The position numbers and the translations under genes were made by a program. This document shows, piece after piece, positions 33,653 through 41,934 of a DNA stretch of 64,000 nucleotides (within the stretch, counting starts at the first letter, position 1; each line of letters opens with the position of its first letter). The notes beneath the pieces are model-generated. The model was not told where the DNA came from. It made no database searches and was given only the letters and a program-made list of their open reading frames with translations. This stretch comes from Spirochaetota bacterium (lineage in GTDB: Bacteria; Spirochaetota; UBA4802; UBA5550): assembly GCA_025457915.1 (NCBI GenBank), contig JALOTL010000003.1:124001-188000 (forward strand), given 5' to 3'.

Positions 33653-36600
33653 ATGAAATATTCATTTAATATTGCAAAATTTTCAATAAAGCGGCCCATC
33701 TTCATTGCCAGTCTTGTCATTTTGTTGATGTTTGTCGGAATGATATCCCTGAACAGGCTCGGCGTTGACCTTTTTCCGGAAGTCAATTTTCCCATAATAT
33801 CCATAACAACCATATACTCGGGTTCTGCGCCTGAAGAAATCGAAAACCTCATTTCCAAGCCCGTTGAAGATGAAATGGTCTCCCTTTCGGGTTTGAAGAG
33901 AATTTCTTCCAGGAACATGGACGGCATGTCAATTGTCACCGTCGAATTCACCCTTGAAACCGATATCAAATACGCGGAACAGCAGGTAAGGGACAGGATG
34001 GCCCTTGTAAGGCCGAAGCTTCCTGACGGGATCGAAGAGCCGCTCATTAAAAGGTTCGACCCGATAGACATTCCGGTAATCCGCCTGGCTGTATCCGCCA
34101 ATCTGCCGCCGACAAAGCTGTATGACCTCGCCAAGGAGACGATAAAGTCCGAAATCGAACAGGTCAAAGACGTCGGATCGGTCCTGATCATAGGCGGCAC
34201 GAGGAGGGAAATCCAGGTAGAGCTCGACAGGAACAAGCTGAACACGTATGAGATTTCGGCCAATTCTATCGCAAACAAGATCAAGAGCTCCGGCGTTAAC
34301 GTTCCGGTAGGCAAGTTTGAAAAGGACAGGTCGGAGGTCGTGTACAGGACTATCGGTCAATTCACGGAGCTCGGCCAGATAGAAAATATCCCCGCATCAT
34401 TTGCGGGCGACATAGGCAGCGTCACGCTTAAATCGTTGGCCTCGGTAAAAGACGGGTCCGAGGATGAGACGAGCCGGGGCTTTCTTTATGCTCCCCTTGA
34501 AGATCCCAGCGGCAATAGCGGGAAGGTTAAAAAAGTCACAAAACCCGCCCTTCTTCTCGACGTTTACAAACAATCAGGGTCGAATACCGTCGCAGTGGCG
34601 GACGGGATCATGAAGAAGATTGAAAAAATCAACGAGAGGATGAAGGACAGCGACGCCAAAATAAAAGTCATGACCGTTTATGACGGCGCCAAGTGGATCA
34701 GGATAAACATCAAGGACGTTTTCGAAACCATGCTTATCGGCATATTGCTTGCCGTCATAGTCGTATACCTTTTCCTCGGCAACGTGAGATCTACCATCAT
34801 AACAGGAATCGCCCTCCCGAACAGCCTGCTGGGAGCTTTCATCCTCATGTATATAATGGGCTTCACAATCAATGTCATGACCCTTCTCGCGCTCTCCCTC
34901 ACTGTCGGACTTCTGATTGACGATGCAATTGTAGTAAGGGAAAATATTTTCAGGAAGATGGAGGAGGGTATGCATCCCGTCGATGCGGCGGAGATAGGCA
35001 CCATGCAGGTGGCGCTCGCGGTAATCGCGACGACAATGACCGTCATTTCCGTCTTTTTCCCGATAGGATTTTTAAAGGGAATCGTGGGCCAGTTTTTCAA
35101 ACAGTTCGGTCTTACAGTCGTGTTCGCGATGATAATAAGCCTCTTCGACGCGATGACCGTGGCCCCTCTCCTGAGCGCTTATTTCGCCGGAAAGATGCAT
35201 GCCCATCAGAACAGGCTCGTCAAGGGGTTCGAGAAGTTCCAGGAATGGCTCGAGGAAACCTACGGCAAAATGATCGGTTTCACCCTGAAAAAGCCTATGA
35301 TAGTCATCATCATCACCTCCGCCGTATTCATCTTGAGCCTGCTCACTTTTCCGTTCATCAAGAAGACATTCATGAACGAAAGCGACCAGGGGGAATTCAT
35401 GGTAAATATTGAAATGCCGCCGGGCACCAGTCTGGACGGCACCCAGGTAGTTGCCCTGAAGATACACGACAGGCTTAAATCGGTCCCGGAACTTGATACA
35501 ATGTCCGTAGTTATAGGCGGGAACCAGGGAGAGGCGAACATAGGTGTCATAGGGGTTAACCTGGTCACAGCAAAAAACAGGAAAAGGACATCGATAGAGA
35601 TCAAGGAAGCCGTAAGAAAGATGATGAAGGATTTTGAGTTTGCGAAGCCGACCGTCAGCAATTACACCATGTCGGGCGGGCAGAAATATCCATTCATGAT
35701 GAACCTCCAGGGCAACGACCTCGAGGTCCTTGAAAACTATTCAAGGGAACTAATGAAAAGAATGGGCAAGATCTCTGACCTGATGGAGATAACGACCAGC
35801 CTCCAGAGCGGAAAGCCTGAATTCCAGATCAAGCTCGATCCTAAAAAAATGGAAAAGGTCGGTTGTGATTCCGGCCTGGTCGGAATGGAACTCAGGAACC
35901 ATATTGCGGGGAGCGTTGTCGGAAAATTCCACGAGTCCGGCCTTGAATACGATGTCAGGCTCAGGCTCAGGCCTGAACAGAGGGAGATCAAGAGCTCCTA
36001 CTACCAGATCAAGGTGCCGAACACGAATTCCAAGCTCATTCCGCTTTCTTACATCAGCACCCCTGTTGAAAAGCTCGGCCCTTCCTACATACTGAGGCAG
36101 GACAGGATTCGGGCCATACAGATCAGCGCGAACATATCACCTTCGGGCGGGGTTGGAGATGCGATCGACAAGGTCGTCAATATAATGAAAAAGGACTATC
36201 CATTGCCAAAGGGCGTGACCTATTCATTCATTGGACAGACCGAGAGCTTCGGAGAGCTAATTGATAACATGATTCTCGCGTTTACCCTTTCCTTTATTTT
36301 CATATATCTCGTTCTATCAAGCCTTTATGAATCCTTCATTACGCCAATCACAATCCTCGCGGCGATCCCGCCCGCCCTGTCAGGCGCGCTGTATGCTCTT
36401 TTTGTAACGGGAGAGATGTTCAATATGCTCAGCATGATAGGGATCATCATGCTCATGGGGCTGGTAACGAAGAATTCAATTCTTCTGGTCGACTTCGCCC
36501 TCGAAAACGTGAGATCCGGGAAAACCAGGGAAAAGGCCATCCTGGAAGCGGGCGTTGTCAGGCTCAGGCCCATACTCATGACGACTTTTGCAATGATAGC

Positions 36601-36946
36601 CGGCACCATCCCGGTCGCACTGGGATGGGGAGAGGCCGCTTCATTCAGAAAGGCGATGGGTATCGCGATAGTGGGAGGACTGGTTGTATCGACGATGATC
36701 ACCCTTTTCGTCGTACCGGCTATATTCGGTTATATCGACAGGTTCAGGGAATTCATTGAAAGCAAGTTCAGGCCGAAATACGACATCGATCTTGAGGAAA
36801 AACCGGAAGAAGAGGAAATTATCGAAACGATAGAGGAAGAAGAAACAACGGTTATCGAATTCATTCCCAATGAAAGCGGTTTTAATAAAAAGAAAAAAAA
36901 CGACTCTCCGGGCAGTAGCAAATCAAAGAATAAAAGAGGCAAATGA
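33653..36946 (+). CDS. RND superfamily efflux transporter (AcrB/HAE-1 type)
   Basis: A 1097-residue inner-membrane pump subunit with the RND layout: helix 1, a large periplasmic loop, helices 2-7, a second loop, and helices 8-12. The proton-relay Asp pair is intact in 'GLLIDDAIVVREN' (Asp423, Asp424). 'GVDLFPEVNFPIISI', 'YSGSAPEEIENLISKPVEDEM' and 'GLVTKNSILLVDFA' are family signatures. The C-terminus adds about 60 residues of acidic then Lys-rich tail. No membrane-fusion protein or outer-membrane channel gene is adjacent, so partners must be elsewhere. No clear ribosome site precedes the ATG. Confidence 0.93.
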   Translation: MKYSFNIAKFSIKRPIFIASLVILLMFVGMISLNRLGVDLFPEVNFPIISITTIYSGSAPEEIENLISKPVEDEMVSLSGLKRISSRNMDGMSIVTVEFTLETDIKYAEQQVRDRMALVRPKLPDGIEEPLIKRFDPIDIPVIRLAVSANLPPTKLYDLAKETIKSEIEQVKDVGSVLIIGGTRREIQVELDRNKLNTYEISANSIANKIKSSGVNVPVGKFEKDRSEVVYRTIGQFTELGQIENIPASFAGDIGSVTLKSLASVKDGSEDETSRGFLYAPLEDPSGNSGKVKKVTKPALLLDVYKQSGSNTVAVADGIMKKIEKINERMKDSDAKIKVMTVYDGAKWIRINIKDVFETMLIGILLAVIVVYLFLGNVRSTIITGIALPNSLLGAFILMYIMGFTINVMTLLALSLTVGLLIDDAIVVRENIFRKMEEGMHPVDAAEIGTMQVALAVIATTMTVISVFFPIGFLKGIVGQFFKQFGLTVVFAMIISLFDAMTVAPLLSAYFAGKMHAHQNRLVKGFEKFQEWLEETYGKMIGFTLKKPMIVIIITSAVFILSLLTFPFIKKTFMNESDQGEFMVNIEMPPGTSLDGTQVVALKIHDRLKSVPELDTMSVVIGGNQGEANIGVIGVNLVTAKNRKRTSIEIKEAVRKMMKDFEFAKPTVSNYTMSGGQKYPFMMNLQGNDLEVLENYSRELMKRMGKISDLMEITTSLQSGKPEFQIKLDPKKMEKVGCDSGLVGMELRNHIAGSVVGKFHESGLEYDVRLRLRPEQREIKSSYYQIKVPNTNSKLIPLSYISTPVEKLGPSYILRQDRIRAIQISANISPSGGVGDAIDKVVNIMKKDYPLPKGVTYSFIGQTESFGELIDNMILAFTLSFIFIYLVLSSLYESFITPITILAAIPPALSGALYALFVTGEMFNMLSMIGIIMLMGLVTKNSILLVDFALENVRSGKTREKAILEAGVVRLRPILMTTFAMIAGTIPVALGWGEAASFRKAMGIAIVGGLVVSTMITLFVVPAIFGYIDRFREFIESKFRPKYDIDLEEKPEEEEIIETIEEEETTVIEFIPNESGFNKKKKNDSPGSSKSKNKRGK

Positions 36947-37127
36947 CCGTAAAACCGGTAAAATATCCTGCAGTTGTGATTTACCAGGCCTGAAATGAAT
37001 AACATGCATGATCTATTAAGTGGAGAGTTCATTTGCCGTAAAAAATGCAAACGGTTATATTTTTATTTTGCTGAATAATCATTCGTATTTTTCCCTCGCG
37101 TCATCACATGGAATTTAAACAAAAATC

Positions 37128-37156
37128 TTGACATTGCTGTATAAAGATGATAATAT
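37128..37156 (+). promoter_or_regulatory. Sigma-70 promoter of the gene at 37202
   Basis: TTGACA (37128-37133), 17-bp spacer, TAATAT (37151-37156), 45 nt before the ATG. Confidence 0.6.
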
Positions 37157-37201
37157 TATTTTATAGATAATAATAAAAGAATGTATAAATTTATTTAAAT
37201 T

Positions 37202-37765
37202 ATGAAAGTATTAACTTTATTAACAGCGATTTATATGGTTACGGCACCCGTATCCGTTGATGAACATTGCCCGATAAAAGTCAAGGACATGAGGATCGGC
37301 ACAAATGATGTTTTTACTACAGAGATCAGGCTTACCGTCATAAACCTGTCGGAGAAGGATGTGGCGAATTTCGAGATAGAGGTAAGCTGCTTCAATAAAT
37401 ACGGGAACCCGGTCAGGAGATACAATGCCGGGAATAATAATTACATATTTACCGTGAAGGGGGACGTTATCCCCGCAGAGAAAAACCTCATTTATAAAAT
37501 TGAGAAATACGACTGCAAGAAGGAATGGGTGGGGGAGTCATGGAAGACCAAAAAAACCGTGTGCAAGGAAAAAAAGATACCGATTGATAAAAACGAGAGA
37601 AGCTACACGGTTTTACTGAGCGGTTTTGACGGCACGGTCAAGGTCAAGGATTTCTCAGTAAAAAGAGTCATATTCACTGACAACCAGAGCTGGATAAAAG
37701 ACGAACGTTCTGGAAGCAAAAAATTTTCTCCCCAGGGAAACGCGGATCAAGTCAAATCTCACTGA
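37202..37765 (+). CDS. Hypothetical secreted protein
   Basis: A 187-residue protein with a short signal peptide ('KVLTLLTAIYMVTAPVSV'). The mature part is a predicted beta-rich domain with 'TEIRLTVINLSEKDVANFEIEVSCFNKYGNPVRRYNAGNNNYIF', a pattern seen in small Ig-like domains of unknown function that describe comparative or additive modifiers. Five or so cysteines in the mature part may form disulfides. The C-terminus is Lys/Ser-rich. It has its own promoter, and a further TTGACA at 37794-37799 precedes the next gene. I cannot assign a function. Confidence 0.65.
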   Translation: MKVLTLLTAIYMVTAPVSVDEHCPIKVKDMRIGTNDVFTTEIRLTVINLSEKDVANFEIEVSCFNKYGNPVRRYNAGNNNYIFTVKGDVIPAEKNLIYKIEKYDCKKEWVGESWKTKKTVCKEKKIPIDKNERSYTVLLSGFDGTVKVKDFSVKRVIFTDNQSWIKDERSGSKKFSPQGNADQVKSH

Positions 37766-37882
37766 ATCCGTAGCTGGAAATCAAAAATAATATTTGACAT
37801 TAATATTCTTGTGCCCTCTTTAATTACTTTTTGATCAAATTGAAATTAATGACTGTTTTATAGTATTTTATTCGGTGATACC

Positions 37883-39346
37883 ATGCAATTTAATTCATTG
37901 AGTTTCCTCATTTTTTTTCCGGTTATAGTGTTTTTTTATTTCCTGTTGCCGGACCGCAGGATCAGAAACATATTGCTCCTCGCCGCGAGCTTTTTTTTCT
38001 ACATGTGGTGGATCCCCAAGTATGTCCTTGTAATCCTCGCCTCGATCGCGATAACCTATGTTTCAGGGCTCCTGATCGGGATGACGGAAAGCAAATCCAG
38101 AAAAAAATTGTACGTGGCCCTGAGCGTGGTGCTGAATGTTGTATTGCTGGGCGTGTTCAAATACTTTAATTTTTTCAACGAATCGATAACATGGCTGTTA
38201 AAGCAGATCAATCTCGAGTGGGGCGTCCAGAACCTGTCGATACTCCTTCCGATAGGGATTTCCTTCTATACATTCAAGGCCCTGAGCTACACGATCGACG
38301 TTTACAAGGGGGCCGTGAAACCGGAAAAGAATTTTCTCACTTACGCGCTTTTCGTTTCATTCTTCCCCCAGCTGATAACTGGCCCCATCGAAAGGGGATG
38401 GCATCTTCTGCCGCAGTTCTACGAGGACCACAATTTCGATTACCAGAGGGTTTCAAACGGTTTCAAGCTCATGGCATGGGGCTTTTTTAAAAAGGCCGTC
38501 ATAGCCGACAAGTGCGGAATTTTCATCGACGGCGTATACAACAATCTCCAGGCCTACCATGGCCTGCCCCTCATCCTCGCAACGTGGCTCTACGTGATAC
38601 AGATTTACTGCGACCTTTCGGGATATACCGACATTGCAATCGGCGCGGCCGATGTTCTCGGATTCAAAACAATTAAAAACTTCAACAGGCCGCTTTTTTC
38701 AAAATCTATCGTGGACCTCTGGAGGAGATGGCACATGTCGATGATGTCGTGGTTCAGGGACTACCTCTATATCCCGCTCGGTGGCAACAGGGTCTCGAAG
38801 ACAAGGCATTATTTCAATACCATCGTGACGTTTACCGTAAGCGGATTCTGGCACAGCGCGAACTGGACTTTCATCATATGGGGTTTCATCAACGGCATCC
38901 TGATAATCATCTCTACGAATACCAGGGGCATCAGGGACAGGATAAGAACGATGATCGGACTTGAGAAGTTTCCGGTGCTGAAAAGCATATGGCAGATAGC
39001 CGTCACGATTTTCATATTCGGTTTCGGCGCGGTATTATTCAGGGCCAGGAACATCGGCGAGACGTCATACATTGTAAAAAACCTGCTCAATGGACTCGGC
39101 GGCCAGCTGCTGAATATCACGTCGTTTAAGATGGATATAGGGATGAGCTGGGGGAAGGCGACCATAATGATCATATCCATAATTATCCTGATCGCGGTGG
39201 AATTTTTGCAGAGGAAGGGAAGCGTCAGGGAGATGATATCAAAAAAGCCGGTTTACATAAGGTTTTCGGCTTATTACATACTTCTGCTCTGGATCCTGAT
39301 TTTCGGGGAATTCGGAAGCAAGTCGTTCATTTATTTCCAGTTCTAG
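37883..39346 (+). CDS. MBOAT family O-acyltransferase
   Basis: A 487-residue inner-membrane protein with about 11 helices, of the AlgI/PatA type. Seen: 'LSFLIFFPVIVFFYFLLPDRRIRNILLLAASFFFYMWW', 'LPIGISFYTFKALSYTIDVYKG', 'FFPQLITGPIERGWHLLPQF', 'CDLSGYTDIAIGAADVLGF', 'NFNRPLFSKSIVDLWRRWHMSMMSWFRDYLYIPLGGNR' and the catalytic His324 in 'SGFWHSANWTFIIWG'. Such proteins pass acetyl groups across the membrane to a periplasmic SGNH-type transferase. The next two genes, 10 and 12 nt apart, encode membrane-anchored SGNH-type proteins, so this is an O-acylation cassette for a surface glycan. The acceptor is unknown. Confidence 0.95.
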   Translation: MQFNSLSFLIFFPVIVFFYFLLPDRRIRNILLLAASFFFYMWWIPKYVLVILASIAITYVSGLLIGMTESKSRKKLYVALSVVLNVVLLGVFKYFNFFNESITWLLKQINLEWGVQNLSILLPIGISFYTFKALSYTIDVYKGAVKPEKNFLTYALFVSFFPQLITGPIERGWHLLPQFYEDHNFDYQRVSNGFKLMAWGFFKKAVIADKCGIFIDGVYNNLQAYHGLPLILATWLYVIQIYCDLSGYTDIAIGAADVLGFKTIKNFNRPLFSKSIVDLWRRWHMSMMSWFRDYLYIPLGGNRVSKTRHYFNTIVTFTVSGFWHSANWTFIIWGFINGILIIISTNTRGIRDRIRTMIGLEKFPVLKSIWQIAVTIFIFGFGAVLFRARNIGETSYIVKNLLNGLGGQLLNITSFKMDIGMSWGKATIMIISIIILIAVEFLQRKGSVREMISKKPVYIRFSAYYILLLWILIFGEFGSKSFIYFQF

Positions 39347-39356
39347 AGGACCGTAA

Positions 39357-40418
39357 ATGATAAGGAAACTAATAGTCAAAGCCGCATTGCTGGCCGTCGC
39401 TTCTCTCGGCAGCATAATACTCTACAATTATATCATTGACTGCTATTCCGTCCTCAGGAGGAACATAAACCAGATAGAGGTCACGCCGAACGACAAATAC
39501 GTCAAAATTAATTACATCCTGAACAACAAGGAAAAATTCGATTCTTTTGTTTTCGGATCGTCCAGGGCCGCCCATATACACGCGTACAAGCTGAAAGAGG
39601 GCAAATGGTACAATATGTTTTACTGGATGGGGATACCCACGGAATGGCTTAAAACCGTGAGGGTGCTCCTGAAAAACAACGTCAGGATCAAGAACATAAT
39701 GCTGGCCATCGATGAATATTCTTACACGGTGGACAGGGGCCCTATATATGACGAGTACCTTTTCACGTTTTACCCAGAGACCTTTACCGACAGGGCGGAT
39801 TTTTTCTTTAAATACATGGTAAAGCAGCCTGACCTCATCGAGCTCAAGGACATGTACAAGCCCATAAAAAAGTGGGGACTCGTTTTCGATTTTGAAAAGA
39901 CCGGATGTTATTATCTCAGGAAGCTTGAGCGGGACATAGAGCTCAACCCGCAGGCGCACATGAATTCAGGGGTGTTCATTCACGGCGTCAAAAACAGGGG
40001 CAACCGGGTGAAGGATTTCATGTACGAGATCACAGAGATCGACAGGCTTTGCAGGGAAAACAATATCAATCTCATTTTCGTCTTCAATCCGATAATAAGC
40101 CTCAACTATGAACTTGAGGACATGGACCTTTTTGTTGATATGAAAAAAAGGGTTGCCGGGGTGAGGGATTACTGGGACTTCAGCGGCTTCAATTCGATCG
40201 GCACCAACTTTTATTATTTTACTGACATACTTCATTACCGGCCCGTCGTGGGGGACATGATGCTTTCAAGGATTTTCAACGAGAATATCGCCAGGGTCCC
40301 GGGTGATTTCGGCATACATGTCACGAAAGACAACGTTGAGCGGTATGCCGGGTTCCTGAAAGAGCAGATGGACTATTATAAAAAGACAAGGAAGGTGATG
40401 CCTTTCAATTACAAGTGA
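39357..40418 (+). CDS. Membrane-anchored SGNH-like protein, partner of MBOAT
   Basis: A 353-residue protein with an N-terminal transmembrane anchor ('IVKAALLAVASLGSIILYNYII') and a periplasmic domain. 'SFVFGSSRAAHIHA' looks like SGNH block I (nucleophile Ser), and 'FYYFTDILHYRPVVGDMMLSRI' looks like the block V Asp-x-x-His pair, as in AlgJ/AlgX- and DltD-like proteins paired with MBOATs. The intervening blocks are diverged. With the MBOAT gene 10 nt upstream it probably completes acyl transfer to a periplasmic or surface acceptor. Role inferred from context and two motifs. Confidence 0.7.
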   Translation: MIRKLIVKAALLAVASLGSIILYNYIIDCYSVLRRNINQIEVTPNDKYVKINYILNNKEKFDSFVFGSSRAAHIHAYKLKEGKWYNMFYWMGIPTEWLKTVRVLLKNNVRIKNIMLAIDEYSYTVDRGPIYDEYLFTFYPETFTDRADFFFKYMVKQPDLIELKDMYKPIKKWGLVFDFEKTGCYYLRKLERDIELNPQAHMNSGVFIHGVKNRGNRVKDFMYEITEIDRLCRENNINLIFVFNPIISLNYELEDMDLFVDMKKRVAGVRDYWDFSGFNSIGTNFYYFTDILHYRPVVGDMMLSRIFNENIARVPGDFGIHVTKDNVERYAGFLKEQMDYYKKTRKVMPFNYK

Positions 40419-40430
40419 AGGGGTGCCCGA

Positions 40431-41105
40431 TTGAAAAAAAGCGTTTTTCACGGTATATTGATAGCGGCGGCTTTTTTACTGGCCGTTCCGCTTGTATATA
40501 TGATCGCGGTCACGTTCCGTCCCGGTCCAGGGCAATCCGCGGGTGCGAATCCATACGTTTACGGAAAAAGGTCCCTCTTTAAAATCCTGCCTGTAAAAAA
40601 CAACGCGATCATATTCCTGGGCGACAGCCTGACCGACGGATGCGAGTGGTCGGAGCTGTTCGGAAATCCCGTGATCATAAACAGGGGCATAAACAGCGAG
40701 ACGACGTCCGGTGTCCTGGAATGGATTGACGACGTTTCGGCCAAGAAACCCTCCAGTATATTCATCATGATAGGCGGCAACGATATACTTGCCGGATCGT
40801 CGCAGGCGGAGGTAATCTCAAATTACTCCAGGATCATCGACAGGATAAAAAACAACTCCCCTTCGACAAAAATATTCGTGCAGGGTAACCTGCCGTGCAC
40901 GGTCATGGAGCTCAACAGGACCGTTCTGGAGTTGAGAACGGAATTGAAGAAAATGTCCGGCGAGAAGGGCGTTGAATTCATTGATCTATACGACCGTTTT
41001 ACCGATAAGGACGGCCTTCTCGACAGGAGCCTGACGTATGACGGGATACACCTGAACGGAAAAGGATATATGGTCTGGAAGAAGGCCCTGTCAGGGTATT
41101 TTTGA
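40431..41105 (+). CDS. Membrane-anchored GDSL/SGNH hydrolase
   Basis: A 224-residue protein with an N-terminal anchor ('GILIAAAFLLAVPLVYMIAV') and a canonical SGNH domain: 'IIFLGDSLTDG' (nucleophile Ser), 'INRGINSETT' (Gly), 'FIMIGGNDIL' (Asn) and 'YDGIHLNGKGY' (Asp, His). All four catalytic blocks are present, so it is likely an active esterase or acyltransferase in the periplasm. The start is TTG 40431, supported by AAGGGG 7 nt upstream; no nearby ATG gives the anchor. It follows the MBOAT partner gene by 12 nt and ends 48 nt before tRNA-Arg. Confidence 0.9.
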   Translation: MKKSVFHGILIAAAFLLAVPLVYMIAVTFRPGPGQSAGANPYVYGKRSLFKILPVKNNAIIFLGDSLTDGCEWSELFGNPVIINRGINSETTSGVLEWIDDVSAKKPSSIFIMIGGNDILAGSSQAEVISNYSRIIDRIKNNSPSTKIFVQGNLPCTVMELNRTVLELRTELKKMSGEKGVEFIDLYDRFTDKDGLLDRSLTYDGIHLNGKGYMVWKKALSGYF

Positions 41106-41114
41106 AATAAATAC

Positions 41115-41144
41115 TTGACACGGGAATGTCCTGACTGCAAATAA
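41115..41144 (+). promoter_or_regulatory. Possible promoter of tRNA-Arg
   Basis: A perfect TTGACA (41115-41120) is followed after 17-18 bp by an AT-rich CAAATAA segment that is only a weak -10. The tRNA starts at 41154. Confidence 0.4.
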
Positions 41145-41153
41145 CAGGGAAAT

Positions 41154-41227
<74 letters not shown>

Positions 41228-41463
41228 CATTATAACTCCTGAATCTATCAGGGATTACAAAACTCTCATCAATATTCAGATATTCGAGTCACCCCGGTTC
41301 GATCAATTGCCACACCCGATACAGATCTCACATCATCAGAGCTCATTGTTTTGCATAGCTGACATGTGATAATATAAAGTGAAAAAACATATGGAACAGT
41401 CGACAGGTAATACCATTCCCAATGAAAGATTTTGAAATGAGTATATCTCAGATTGAGGTTCAG

Positions 41464-41751
41464 CCCTATTTCAAACCCTTCAATTTTTTTGAAAACCCTG
41501 TTCTTGAGGTTGAGTCCGGCCATCAGTTGTTTTAGAGATTCGTTCTCGGATCGGATGTCACTTTTTTTCAGTATTGACTTCCCGGATTTTATAAAATCAT
41601 TTCTACATTTGTAAACGGGTTTGGATGAAATCCCTGTCTGTGGCAAAAATCGAGGTATATTCTGCAGGGATCTCTTTTTCGCTTGCCATGGTTCAATTTC
41701 TAGGTTTAATTTATTAACCATTGCTTTAAAGATCTTGCCAGCCGTCCAGAT
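41464..41751 (-). pseudogene. IS3-type transposase OrfA remnant
   Basis: On the minus strand the frame containing the ORF at 41269-41721 reads 'WTAGKIFKAM', then 'QTGISSKPVYKCRNDFIKSGKSILKKS' and 'SENESLKQLMAGLNLKNRVFKK'. That is the helix-turn-helix plus leucine-zipper layout of IS3-family OrfA ('..ETGIS..TVYKWRN.F...G' and 'E N..LK.L...L.L.N..LKK'). The tryptophan of 'YKWRN' is Cys, a stop lies just before the match, there is no OrfB, and the rest of the ORF has no family similarity. It is therefore a dead fragment of an insertion sequence beside the left end of the island. Confidence 0.6.
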
Positions 41752-41934
41752 TCATCTGAAATTGAACATTTTTGTACTTGCTTTTCCGGTGAATTTACCA
41801 TGTCATTACCCCTGCAATAATTTTTTTTATTATCATAATGATACGGTTCCTTGAACAAACCCACTATTTGACAGTCAATTATGCACTTTTTTTGCATCAT
41901 ATTATTAGCAAGATGTTTCCGCCTGGAATAAATT

